Origin: Chitinophagaceae bacterium
GTDB taxonomy: Bacteria > Bacteroidota > Bacteroidia > Chitinophagales > Chitinophagaceae
Length of the DNA: 40,896 nucleotides
Assembly (NCBI GenBank): GCA_947447825.1
Contig: CANFLL010000033.1
Location: 1 to 40,896 of the forward strand
Direction: 5' to 3'
Shown: positions 25,638-33,964 of the stretch, one piece after another
How positions within the stretch are numbered: position 1 is the stretch's first letter
Layout: each line of letters starts with the position of its first letter
The notes under the pieces: model-generated
What the model saw: the letters and a program-made list of their open reading frames with translations, nothing else
Databases searched by the model: none
Told to the model about the DNA's origin: nothing
Translations under genes and position numbers: made by a program

Positions 25638-25712
25638 ATATGAGATAAGAGAGATATAACATGAGTTATTTATCATTAGTTTCATTGTTTTTTTAAATTT
25701 GGTATCTCATAT
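25638..25712. repeat. Inverted repeat between purQ and the DUF6427 gene
   Basis: Perfect 10-bp arms ATATGAGATA (25638-25647) and TATCTCATAT (25703-25712) lie 55 bp apart in a short AT-rich gap. They could form a hairpin that ends or protects the transcript of the DUF6427 gene. Confidence 0.45.
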
Positions 25713-25720
25713 CTAAAATT

Positions 25721-26704
25721 TCACTTGCACAAAACCCAATTTGTATGAGCAATTAATGCCACTGAAAAAAAGAACAATATGTTTGGCAACAAAGCCTTTT
25801 TAGGATACGAATACGCATTACCCAAAAAGGCAGCCAACGGCACTAAACACAAAACAGCTGAGTCCAGTCCTCCATTTTTAAATACATAGGGAACAGGTAT
25901 GGTCATAATAATCATAACAACCATTACTCCCCAGTTTTTTCTGATCTGAATCACCATTCTTCCACTCTGTGTGTTCCAATATTGCAAACCTATCAATAAC
26001 ATCAACACCATACCAATCAATTTTAGCCACAACCATACATCTTTAGGATTAAATGGCATGTTGAATTTTAATCTTGGTATTAATTCATATCCTACATACA
26101 TTCTATCTGTAAGAAAAAGGAAAGATAGAATTAAGTAGATAGGCATTAAAATTCCTAATAATAAAACAAACCATTCGCTAAGCACAAAAGGGCGAACTAC
26201 TGCCAAGGCAAACAATGCAACTGCAATTAAAATTATAGTTGGATGGTAGCTTAAAAAGGCAATCCCTACAAGTAAACCAGTGTTGAAAAGTGTTGTTTTT
26301 GGATTAGTCGAATTATAAAGCCTACTTAAATAAATGAAAATCCAAATAACAAAGGAGTTTGCTACGATTGCCACGGAAAGCGATGCCCATTGGGGAACAA
26401 TAGCCGTTAATAGAACATAGGACATAGCAACAGTAAAGGTGCTAGTATTGTACATCCTTAGTTCGTTTAAAAGCACATTAAGACGAATGGCTTGAATTAA
26501 TATAAATGATAGGTAAATGAATGGAGATGCAAGGGGGTATAGTTGACTCTTTAAGAAATATCGGAAGAAATGCGAGATTAGTCCATTGTCTTCGGGCGCA
26601 ATATTAGCAATTGGGTGTAGAAACAGGTGTGCATGCACAGCAAAGCCCAAGAGAACTAGAAATATGATGCTGCTAATTGAATTATTCTTAAATATAAAAA
26701 CCAC
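25721..26704 (-). CDS. DUF6427 family polytopic membrane protein
   Basis: 327 residues with about nine hydrophobic helices and short loops. The pattern FKNNSISSIIFLVLLGF at the start, LLNELRMYNTSTF in the first third and the GLLVGIAFLSYHPTIILI helix resemble DUF6427, a membrane family of Bacteroidota without known function (PTS-like and glycosyltransferase-like roles have both been considered for such proteins; none is shown). The gene begins 15 bp after the stop of the upstream secreted-protein gene, so the two form one unit. No catalytic motif is visible. Confidence 0.55.
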   Translation of the reverse strand: MVFIFKNNSISSIIFLVLLGFAVHAHLFLHPIANIAPEDNGLISHFFRYFLKSQLYPLASPFIYLSFILIQAIRLNVLLNELRMYNTSTFTVAMSYVLLTAIVPQWASLSVAIVANSFVIWIFIYLSRLYNSTNPKTTLFNTGLLVGIAFLSYHPTIILIAVALFALAVVRPFVLSEWFVLLLGILMPIYLILSFLFLTDRMYVGYELIPRLKFNMPFNPKDVWLWLKLIGMVLMLLIGLQYWNTQSGRMVIQIRKNWGVMVVMIIMTIPVPYVFKNGGLDSAVLCLVPLAAFLGNAYSYPKKALLPNILFFFSVALIAHTNWVLCK

Positions 26705-26719
26705 GATAATATTTGGGGA

Positions 26720-28231
26720 TTAAAAATCAATTTTTGCAAAGCAAATGTAGTTTCTATATTGGCAAGGCAAAACTATTTGTCTGCCACCTGTTTGTTTACC
26801 ATATCTCGGCATGAACTCATAGGCCTCATTTAACCCTCTAAATGCTGGGCTACGAACAAGTTGACCATCGGGAGAAATGCTTTGGTCGCTTAATAGTACG
26901 TCTCTATTTGTTTGTGCATTAAACAGAAAATGAACTTTATCTCCGGTATTCAAAACGCCATAACTAATGTAATTTTCACTGCTATCATCACGTTGGGATT
27001 TATGAATTACGTTGCTCCATTCTAGTTTTCCATGAACATCAACTGCAATCATAATAACATTACTAGCAAAATAGCTAGTGACATTATTGTAGCTTCGAGA
27101 ATAAGGGTTACTATACATTCCGTTTGCTCCATAAACTGAATAACTATTAAAACCAGAATAGTAAGAGCTTGTATTATCCCATCTATTAAAAGGATTATTA
27201 TTGGTTGTTGTGGTGTAGTAAGATTCGGCAGCAAGGACAAAACCTCCATCTTTTTTGACAACAATATTTCTTATATAAAAATCATCTAATGCATCTTTAA
27301 TCGAGCTTTCACTTTTAGCATCTGCCCTAAAGTCATCATTAAAAATAATACTAGTGTTAAGTAAATCTTTAATAGAGGCTTTATCCCACAAATAAAAAAA
27401 CACCCCTTCCACATGTCCAGCTCTTTGTTTTGAATAAAAAGAGGTAATTAGATAATGCTTATTGTAATTATCTACTTTAAGACGTATGTCATCTAAGTAT
27501 TTTCCACGCAAATCAACGTCCATTAAATGAATGGAATCATCGAGTGCCAACTTAGTTATGAGGGTTAACTTATTCACTACGTCACTGTTACCAATACCAG
27601 AAGATTTTAAAAACACAAGGTCTCCACTATTATCAAGCGTAAATTCAGAAAGACTCGCATTTCGCTCGCTCATTGTTATAGACATTTCAGTTCTTTTCAA
27701 AAGCTGCAACTGATTATCGTATAGTGTGGTTGTTACATGATTCAGCTTTTCTTCATTAGGTTTGGCTATTTTAACAACCATTACCTTTTGTTTGTCATCG
27801 CTGTTGATAACTGTGTAAATTTTATTTTCGGCCGAAAAAGAAACTTTGGTAGTATCTAATTGGATGGGATTACCAATAATCTTACCCAAATTATTAAGCT
27901 TGGCAGCCATACAATACACAATCCCTTTTTTTTGATATTGATAAAACATAAAATAAGTATCTGACAAAAGAAGAAAGCTTTCATTGATGACTCTATCTGG
28001 CAGAAAGGGTAGCTTTTCGCTTGAGACTTCCTTCATTTCTGCATCATAAAGAGAAATAGAATACCTGTCGTGGTTGTTTTTATAGATGTGTATATTTCCT
28101 TTTAGTTTTCCTATTATTTCGTATTTCAAATCCTTAACATCATCATCGTTTGTATCAGAATAAGTAACCAACTGACCATTCACTTTAGTGAAAACTATTA
28201 AAAGTGTCAAGAAAAAGAATGTCCATTTCAT
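26720..28231 (-). CDS. Secreted hypothetical protein
   Basis: 503 residues from the ATG at 28231 (MKWTFFFLTLLIVFTKVNGQ is a signal peptide; the TTG two codons upstream is ignored). The mature part has repeated strand-loop patterns with alternating charged residues (YDNQLQLLKRTEMSITMSER; LDNSGDLVFLKSSGIGNSD; KDGGFVLAAESYYTTTTNN) that suggest a beta-propeller-like fold. A Ser-Tyr-Asn-rich patch (about 340-375) may be a loop. No family is recognised. It is the first gene of a unit with the DUF6427 membrane protein. Localisation is predicted to be periplasmic or extracellular; there is no T9SS sorting domain at its C-terminus. Confidence 0.55.
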   Translation of the reverse strand: MKWTFFFLTLLIVFTKVNGQLVTYSDTNDDDVKDLKYEIIGKLKGNIHIYKNNHDRYSISLYDAEMKEVSSEKLPFLPDRVINESFLLLSDTYFMFYQYQKKGIVYCMAAKLNNLGKIIGNPIQLDTTKVSFSAENKIYTVINSDDKQKVMVVKIAKPNEEKLNHVTTTLYDNQLQLLKRTEMSITMSERNASLSEFTLDNSGDLVFLKSSGIGNSDVVNKLTLITKLALDDSIHLMDVDLRGKYLDDIRLKVDNYNKHYLITSFYSKQRAGHVEGVFFYLWDKASIKDLLNTSIIFNDDFRADAKSESSIKDALDDFYIRNIVVKKDGGFVLAAESYYTTTTNNNPFNRWDNTSSYYSGFNSYSVYGANGMYSNPYSRSYNNVTSYFASNVIMIAVDVHGKLEWSNVIHKSQRDDSSENYISYGVLNTGDKVHFLFNAQTNRDVLLSDQSISPDGQLVRSPAFRGLNEAYEFMPRYGKQTGGRQIVLPCQYRNYICFAKIDF

Positions 28232-28294
28232 AATCAACTATTTTTCTAAAAAAACTGTCACCAAATTAACTGTTACTTCAACAAAGTTGCAATA

Positions 28295-29230
28295 TTAAAG
28301 TGGGATAAGACGTTCTTTTAAGTTATTCTTCACTTTTTGAGGGATAGATACCAAAATCGCTGTTTTTAATGCCTCTACTAAACGCTTTTTAACAAAATCG
28401 CGATGAGTTATCATACTCACCTCTCTAACAGGGCGGGGTGCGGTGAAGTGACGAACACTTTTTTGTTGTTCTTCATCCAAATCAAAGGTTGCTAATTCAG
28501 GTAATATTGTTACCCCATCATTAATCTCCACCATTCTGCGAAGTGTTTCAAGGCTTCCTGCTTCATATTCAAAATGACTACCTTCTTTTGTCTGCCTTCT
28601 AAGTTCGCACAGATTTACAATTTGACTCCTAAAACAATGCCCTTCCTCCAATAGCCATAGTTTTTCTGGATCAATATCTGCGGGCAACACGTACAATTTC
28701 TGATAAGCAGCATTTTTCTTGCTTATGTAAGCCACCATTTCTTCATAGAAAAGAATATCTTCTTTTATTCCTTTTTCATTTAATGGTGTAATAAGCAAAC
28801 CCACATCTATACGTCCTTCTCGCAAACGAGCAAGCAGAATGTCAGTGGTAAACTCATTTATCACAAGTTTTACCATTGGGTTCTTTTTGGCAAAAGATTG
28901 AATAAATAAAGGCAACAAATATGGGGCAAGGGTAGGGATTACCCCAATGCGCAATTCGCCCGTGAGTACATTCTTCTTTGAATCCACCATTTCTTTAAAC
29001 ACAGCGCACTCTGCAATAATCTTCTTTGCTTGTTCAATTAATTGAACGCCAGGTTCTGTAGGTAGAACAGGCTGCTTTGTTCTGTCGAATATCTTGACGC
29101 CTAGTTCTTCCTCTAGTTTTTGTATCTGCGCACTAAGCGAAGGTTGTGCTACAAAGCAATGCTCGGCAGCCTTGGCAAAGTGTCGATATGTATCTACTGC
29201 GATGATATATTCCATTTGAACAATCGTCAT
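28295..29230 (-). CDS. oxyR: Hydrogen-peroxide-sensing LysR-type regulator OxyR
   Basis: 311 residues. The N-terminal winged helix (MTIVQMEYIIAVDTYRHFAKAAEHCFVAQPSLSAQIQKLE) is the LysR helix-turn-helix in its OxyR form. The effector domain has LEEGHCFRSQIVNLC: Cys199 and Cys208, the same numbers and spacing as the peroxide-sensing pair of E. coli OxyR, which form an intramolecular disulphide on oxidation and switch on antioxidant genes. There is no catalase or peroxidase gene in the window for it to control, so its targets are elsewhere. The gap upstream (29231-29330) should hold its promoter, possibly self-regulated. Confidence 0.9.
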   Translation of the reverse strand: MTIVQMEYIIAVDTYRHFAKAAEHCFVAQPSLSAQIQKLEEELGVKIFDRTKQPVLPTEPGVQLIEQAKKIIAECAVFKEMVDSKKNVLTGELRIGVIPTLAPYLLPLFIQSFAKKNPMVKLVINEFTTDILLARLREGRIDVGLLITPLNEKGIKEDILFYEEMVAYISKKNAAYQKLYVLPADIDPEKLWLLEEGHCFRSQIVNLCELRRQTKEGSHFEYEAGSLETLRRMVEINDGVTILPELATFDLDEEQQKSVRHFTAPRPVREVSMITHRDFVKKRLVEALKTAILVSIPQKVKNNLKERLIPL

Positions 29231-30338
29231 AAATTTCTAAAATTATAATTTTCAAAGTAAATGTATTGATTAAGATAAACCATACTATAACAGAAATATA
29301 AAACAGTAAAACTTAATTCTACTTTCGCGAATTAGAGGTTAAGCATTCGTTTTATGTTAGAAACTTTATTACAACAGGTAAACCCACGTATTGTAAGAAT
29401 AAAATATTGAGGTTGGTTACACTTGTGAAAATTGATTTGACCGAAAGGAATGATTAATTCCATTGATTTCAAATGAATGAAGCTTCTCTCATTTCGCAAA
29501 ATAAATTCTGTTGAGTATAATCTACAAACTCCTTTAAACCCTTTACTGTCAATGAATACATCATTTACTTTAGCAATTTTAGCATCAAAAAACGTCATTT
29601 CCTCACCTGAGTGAGTCCACGACTCAGGTGAATCCTTGGCTGACTCAGGTGAGTCGTCAACTCACTCAAGTGAGTCCTTGGCTGACTCAGGTGAGTCGTC
29701 GAGTCACTCAGGTGAATCGTGGACTGACTCAGGTGAATCTCTGGCTGACTCAAGTGAATATAAGCGTGATTCAGTTGAATAAATGGAAAAAAGAGGACAA
29801 AAGAATGTGCTCAATTTGATATTCTGCGTGTTTGGGATAAGCTTCTAGAATGTTTAGAACTATCTGATAAGTGGAACGTGGGCATAAACACTTATCGCTT
29901 TTCCTCATGAAATTAGCGGTAGAACTCCTGTTGGATAACGATTAATTTAATCTGTGAAAGTAGAATTAAGGATAAAGAATCAATAAGCATTTAATTGGAT
30001 AAAAAAATCCAACGAATCCATCCATAAATACACTTACATAAGTTTAATCTTAAATTTCAAGTATGAATAAAAGTATGGTTATTATAACGTCAAAAAGAAG
30101 TTCACGAGTCAAGTTGCTAAAATTTATTTAACTACCCAAAGGAATCTCGTAAACCTAAATTGATCAAATTGAAGCTTAATTCTCTTTCTTTTTGACTTAT
30201 TACTTTAAACTTACAAAGCCTTGTATTCCCTAGATTTAAGGGGTATTTTGGGTGTGAAAATAGAATCACTTTTGTATTGCGAGAGTAAAATAAAACTCTT
30301 TCATTAAAAAAGATTTATCACAAATAAAATATACAATT
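29231..30338. other. 1.1-kb gap with a repeat array and no confident gene
   Basis: Contains the 21-bp dyad array (29600-29784). An 88-codon frame at 29332-29598 on the minus strand has no recognisable features. Immediately right of the array an unstarted plus-strand frame (29779-29910) reads like protein (AQFDILRVWDKLLECLELSD), and a 22-codon frame begins at 30063 (MNKSMVIITSKRSSRVK). Both look like gene debris rather than working genes. Confidence 0.4.
29600..29784. repeat. 21-bp dyad-symmetric tandem array (iteron-like)
   Basis: Eight copies at exactly 21-bp intervals begin at 29621, 29642, 29663, 29684, 29705, 29726, 29747 and 29768. The core is GACTCAGGTGAGTC, itself a palindrome (GACTCA-GG-TGAGTC); later copies decay to GACTCAAGTGAATA and GATTCAGTTGAATA. 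At the left end the reverse-orientation core CACCTGAGT (29604-29612) pairs with ACTCAGGTG (29622-29630). A 21-bp step is two helical turns, so all dyads face the same side of the DNA. One frame reads as repeated LTQVS, but without a credible start. Confidence 0.92.
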
Positions 30339-30602
30339 ATGCTTATTAATCTTAAAATGAATGTGATTGCAATTGCTATTACTGGGATGATTATGACGGC
30401 AACAATTACTGCCCCCTTAACAAAAATATTTGGCAGGAATTACAACAATGCCAAAGACTTTTCTTGTTGTAAAGGAGACGATTTAGTACTTCATCATTAT
30501 TACACATTTAATGTTTTGTGGGTTGAAGTTACTGATGGTTACACTGAAGAAATTACTGGCAAATCGGAACACGGAGGTTGCGTTATTAGATGCAAAGAGT
30601 AA
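30339..30602 (+). CDS. Small cysteine-containing hypothetical protein
   Basis: 87 residues. The N-terminal half is hydrophobic (MNVIAIAITGMIMTATITAP, a signal peptide or anchor). The C-terminal part reads KDFSCCKGDDLVLHHYYTFN-VLWVEVTDGYTEEITGKSEHGGCVIRCKE: a CC pair, a paired His-His and a late CxxxC. Similar small proteins with the CCKGD-LVLHHYY core occur in Bacteroidota, in my recollection, with no function assigned. Two ATGs (M1 and M7) are possible starts. A strong hairpin terminator begins 27 bp after the stop, which supports an independent transcript. Real gene likely; role unknown. Confidence 0.6.
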   Translation: MLINLKMNVIAIAITGMIMTATITAPLTKIFGRNYNNAKDFSCCKGDDLVLHHYYTFNVLWVEVTDGYTEEITGKSEHGGCVIRCKE

Positions 30603-30628
30603 TGATAGTTTATTGAACAGGACATAAA

Positions 30629-30682
30629 GTTGACAGACTTTAAAATTTAATCAATTGTAAAGTCTGTCAACGTTATTATTTC
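30629..30682 (+). terminator. Terminator of the small cysteine-containing protein gene
   Basis: Perfect 14-bp stem GTTGACAGACTTTA (30629-30642) / TAAAGTCTGTCAAC (30658-30671) with a 15-nt loop, followed by GTTATTATTTC. The stem is strong and the T tract is moderate. Confidence 0.75.
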
Positions 30683-31128
30683 AAAATAAAAACCACGCAC
30701 TTCCAGTTAGGCAATATACAATTTCATAATTCCAATGGAATCTAGTAAAATTAAATTAAGCAACTACGACTTTAATGCATTGTCCTTTCAACTTCCTAGG
30801 GAAATACTATTCCTCAATAATTTATAACCTTTTATAGCCCATATACATAGGAATCAGGAAAGAAATTGCAAGTATTTTAATTGATTAGTTATCTGTTAAC
30901 TTCTGATTAGACATTTATTGCTATTTTCGAAAATTCTGAGTTTAAACTTCTTTTAAGATGGGTGTAAAGACATTATTTAAACTTCATCTAATGAAGTAAA
31001 AAAGATAAATAGCTTACTATTTGTATGCAACATTATCATTCCAATAAAAATAAAATTGGTATAACAATCAATTTGCAAAGATTAAAATGAGTATTCTCAA
31101 TAACATTAATAATAACAAAAAATAAACT
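30683..31128. other. Gene-free AT-rich leader of tpiA
   Basis: About 445 bp with no coding frame and no recognisable RNA motif. It presumably holds the tpiA promoter, but no confident TAnnTTTG with a -33 TTG was found. Confidence 0.4.
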
Positions 31129-31884
31129 ATGCGTAAAAAAGTAATCGCTGCCAACTGGAAAATGAATGGCACATTGGAACAAGCAAATGATCTTTTAGAT
31201 GCATTTGCGTCTGCAACACTAAATGTTAATGAAGAAAAAATTGCTGTGTTTGCAGTACCAGCACCTTACCTGTTATTAGCTAAGGAAAAATTAGTAGGAA
31301 ATCCATTCTTGAAAGTAGCTGCTCAAAACTGCTACAGTAAAAAATCTGGTGCTTACACAGGAGAAATCTCTGTTGAAATATTAAAATCAATAGGGATAGA
31401 ATTTGTAGTTCTTGGACACTCTGAGCGCAGAGAATATTTTGGAGAGAGTAATTCCTTTTTAGCTGAAAAAGTAAACATCAGTTTAGAATTTGGCATTACG
31501 CCAATCTTTTGTTGTGGAGAACCTCTAGAAATAAGAGAAGCTGAAACCCAAAATGCTTTTGTGGCTAAACAATTAGAAGAAAGTCTTTTCCACTTAACTG
31601 CCGAAGGAATCAATAAAATAATAATTGCTTACGAACCAATTTGGGCAATTGGTACAGGCAAAACAGCAAGCAATCAACAAGCACAAGAAATGCATGCCTC
31701 CATCCGCTCTGTCATTGCAGCAAAGTATGGTGCAGACATAGCAAACGAAATATCAATACTTTATGGAGGTAGCGTGAAAGCAAGTAGTGCAGTAGACCTT
31801 TTTGCAGAACCTGATGTTGATGGTGGCCTTGTAGGAGGTGCATCATTAATTGCTGATGAGTTTATTAAAATAATAAACGCTTAG
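31129..31884 (+). CDS. tpiA: Triosephosphate isomerase
   Basis: Cytoplasmic glycolytic and gluconeogenic enzyme interconverting dihydroxyacetone phosphate and glyceraldehyde 3-phosphate. 251 residues, a (beta/alpha)8 barrel of standard length. The catalytic residues are visible: Asn9 and Lys11 in AANWKMN, His97 in LGHSERR, Glu169 in AYEPIWAIGTGKTA (which also starts the phosphate-gripping loop 6), and the phosphate-binding ILYGGSV and GLVGGASL near the C-terminus. The gene is monocistronic with a strong terminator shared with the convergent OmpA gene. Confidence 0.97.
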   Translation: MRKKVIAANWKMNGTLEQANDLLDAFASATLNVNEEKIAVFAVPAPYLLLAKEKLVGNPFLKVAAQNCYSKKSGAYTGEISVEILKSIGIEFVVLGHSERREYFGESNSFLAEKVNISLEFGITPIFCCGEPLEIREAETQNAFVAKQLEESLFHLTAEGINKIIIAYEPIWAIGTGKTASNQQAQEMHASIRSVIAAKYGADIANEISILYGGSVKASSAVDLFAEPDVDGGLVGGASLIADEFIKIINA

Positions 31885-32032
31885 TAATATCGCTACAAAC
31901 TATCATTCTGTATTTGTGAAGCATAAAAACATTCCATTGGGTTATTAATTTAGTTTCAAACAATTAGATTTTATAGCAATACCCACACTATTCTAAAATG
32001 AAACGCTTTACAAAACATTAACAAGGTCACAT

Positions 32033-32099
32033 AAAAAAAAACTCCCAAACTTCAATCGTAGATTAACAAATCATGAAATGAAGATTGGGAGTTTTTTTA
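32033..32099. terminator. Bidirectional terminator between tpiA and the OmpA/TSP3 gene
   Basis: Arms AAAAAAAACTCCCAA-ACTTCA and TGAAG-ATTGGGAGTTTTTTT pair over about 17 bp with one mismatch around an AT-rich loop. A and T runs at both ends let it work in both directions between convergent genes. Confidence 0.8.
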
Positions 32100-32152
32100 T
32101 CTGAAAATTTAAGAGCATAAGCATTTAAAATAGTTATGCTCTTATCATTTTA

Positions 32153-33496
32153 TTATTGGTATTGAGCGTGCAATTCTACTCTCCTATTCATGCTTCTACC
32201 CGTTGGAGTTTTGTTGCTTGCAATTGGTTTTTCTTTTCCATATCCAATTGAATATAACCTAGCAGCAGCGATTCCTTTGCCAATGAAATAATTCTTAATT
32301 GCATCTGCTCTTTTTTGGGATAGTTTCTGATTAACAATAGCATTTCCTATGTTATCTGTATGCCCCTCAATTTCTAATCTAAAATCAGGATACTTCTGCA
32401 TAATTCCAACAACTTGATCAAGTGTAGCAATTGCACCCTTAGCTACTACTGTACTTTTAACATTGAAGAAAATATTTTTAGCTAATTCATTCATTTTAGA
32501 TTGAACATCCGGGCATCCCTTATTAGCAGCAATACCTGCTTCATCTGGACATTTATCCTCTTCATCATTTATTCCATCACCATCTTTATCAGGAATCGGA
32601 CATCCATGATACTTGATAATACCCGGAATAGTAGGGCAAGAATCTTCTTCATCATTAATACCATCTTTATCAGTATCAGGAATTGGGCATCCATGATACT
32701 TTGCAATTCCCGGCATTAAAGGACAAGAATCTAATTCATCATTTATTCCATCACCATCTGTATCAGGAATTGGGCAACCATTATATTTTACAAATCCTAC
32801 TACATAAGGACATTTATCTACACTGTCTGGAATACCATCATTATCAGAATCTAAAGCAACTATTGGCTTAACAACTGTTGGCTTCTTCGACGATTTGCTG
32901 TGTAGAGGGAAAGACATTCCAATGGAATAATTCAAGTTTTCCTTGGTTTCAAATTTGGTTCCTGTTTTCAAAGTTTGATGTAACAATACCTGAACATATA
33001 AAAACTGACTATTATCTAACTTAAATTGCAATCCACCACCCATAGGAATATATGGCATTACATAAGCTCCATTATACAAGGATGTTCCTAAACCTAAAGA
33101 TATGTATGGTACAACTGGTTTATCATCAGTTAATATTTTATAGGTTGCCAAAGCATTTATTTCAGCCATAAACTCCTCAACACCTTTATATACATTGGCA
33201 GAATCATGGTATATGAAAATTCCATTGGAATTCTTACATTTTGTATTGCAAATACTCAACATAGAAGTAAAGTCAAAATTAGGAGAAAGCCCCACTGTAA
33301 AAAAGCCATTTACACCTGGTGCTAATTCACCATTCCACCCCTTTTTATTTAGTTTAAAAGTACTAAGACATGATGGATAGTCTTTTACAAAAATCGACGC
33401 ACCAAACGAAGCAGGCTTTTTTAAACTTGAAGTAGTTTGAGCAGAAGAAACTACCACTAAAAACAACGCTAAATAAGTTAAAATAAATTTATTCAT
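32153..33496 (-). CDS. OmpA family outer-membrane protein with thrombospondin type-3 repeats
   Basis: 447 residues. Signal peptide (MNKFILTYLALFLVVVSSAQ), N-terminal beta-barrel region (about 25-205), then four Asp-rich calcium-binding thrombospondin type-3 repeats (DSDNDGIPDSVDKCP, DTDGDGINDELDSCP, DTDKDGINDEEDSCP, DKDGDGINDEEDKCP) with paired cysteines, and a C-terminal OmpA peptidoglycan-binding domain (FFNVKSTVV ... LEIEGHTDNIG ... LSQKRADAIKNYF ... GRSMNRRVEL). The architecture links the outer membrane to the cell wall through a rigid calcium-dependent spacer, a standard Bacteroidota design. The repeat units are near-identical at DNA level (KYHGCPIPD in two copies), so copy number may vary. 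Confidence 0.92.
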   Translation of the reverse strand: MNKFILTYLALFLVVVSSAQTTSSLKKPASFGASIFVKDYPSCLSTFKLNKKGWNGELAPGVNGFFTVGLSPNFDFTSMLSICNTKCKNSNGIFIYHDSANVYKGVEEFMAEINALATYKILTDDKPVVPYISLGLGTSLYNGAYVMPYIPMGGGLQFKLDNSQFLYVQVLLHQTLKTGTKFETKENLNYSIGMSFPLHSKSSKKPTVVKPIVALDSDNDGIPDSVDKCPYVVGFVKYNGCPIPDTDGDGINDELDSCPLMPGIAKYHGCPIPDTDKDGINDEEDSCPTIPGIIKYHGCPIPDKDGDGINDEEDKCPDEAGIAANKGCPDVQSKMNELAKNIFFNVKSTVVAKGAIATLDQVVGIMQKYPDFRLEIEGHTDNIGNAIVNQKLSQKRADAIKNYFIGKGIAAARLYSIGYGKEKPIASNKTPTGRSMNRRVELHAQYQ

Positions 33497-33710
33497 AATC
33501 TTAGACTTAAGTTTTAAAGGCTGTGAAATAATATAAAAATTCAGTCAAATCATAGAGACAAACAAACTTGCACAAGTGCTGCAAAAAATAAAAAAAGAGT
33601 TAAGCAGAAAAATTCAGATTCTATGGTATGCGAATTCTTTCCAATTTCTTCCATTCATAATCTAGTGCTTTCCCAAGCCCAAACCATTTGTATTTAGAGA
33701 CTTTATACAA

Positions 33711-33742
33711 TAAAAAAAGCCGTGATAATTAAATCACGGCTT
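33711..33742 (-). terminator. Terminator of tRNA-Gln
   Basis: 10-bp stem AAGCCGTGAT (33717-33726) / ATCACGGCTT (33733-33742) followed on the minus strand by TTTTTTTATTG, directly after the tRNA. Confidence 0.85.
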
Positions 33743-33747
33743 AGAGT

Positions 33748-33821
33748 TGGTTGGGTTACCAGGATTCGAACCTAGACAGACAGAACCAAAAACTGTAGTG
33801 CTACCATTACACAATAACCCA
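33748..33821 (-). tRNA. tRNA-Gln (anticodon TTG)
   Basis: Cloverleaf on the minus strand: acceptor TGGGTTA/TAACCCA, D-stem GTGT/GCAC with AATGGTA loop, anticodon stem ACAGT/TCTGT around TTTTGG (anticodon TTG), T-loop TTCGAAT. Discriminator A73 is followed by an encoded CCA, unlike the tRNA-His gene in this window. Confidence 0.93.
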
Positions 33822-33964
33822 ATCCTTTAGCTCTTATTTCAAAAGCGGAGCGCAAAAATAGGGGAGACAGATATTTTAAACAAATTTTTTTTTGAAATTA
33901 TATGAATAGTTAAGAATTCTGTCAGTTAAACATAATTTCAAGCACCCAACAATAAGATTCGTTA

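Noticed and set aside
29332-29598. 88-codon minus-strand ORF upstream of oxyR
   Set aside because: No recognisable motif and no RBS or terminator; its coding character is weak, so it is mentioned only in the gap note.
29600-29784. CRISPR array
   Set aside because: Units are contiguous with no unique spacers, the repeat is too short, and there are no cas genes. The same applies to the 42- and 41-bp arrays.
29628-29819. Heptad LTQVS-repeat ORF on the plus strand
   Set aside because: A by-product of the 21-bp period; units vary at second as well as third codon positions, so no protein-level selection is visible.
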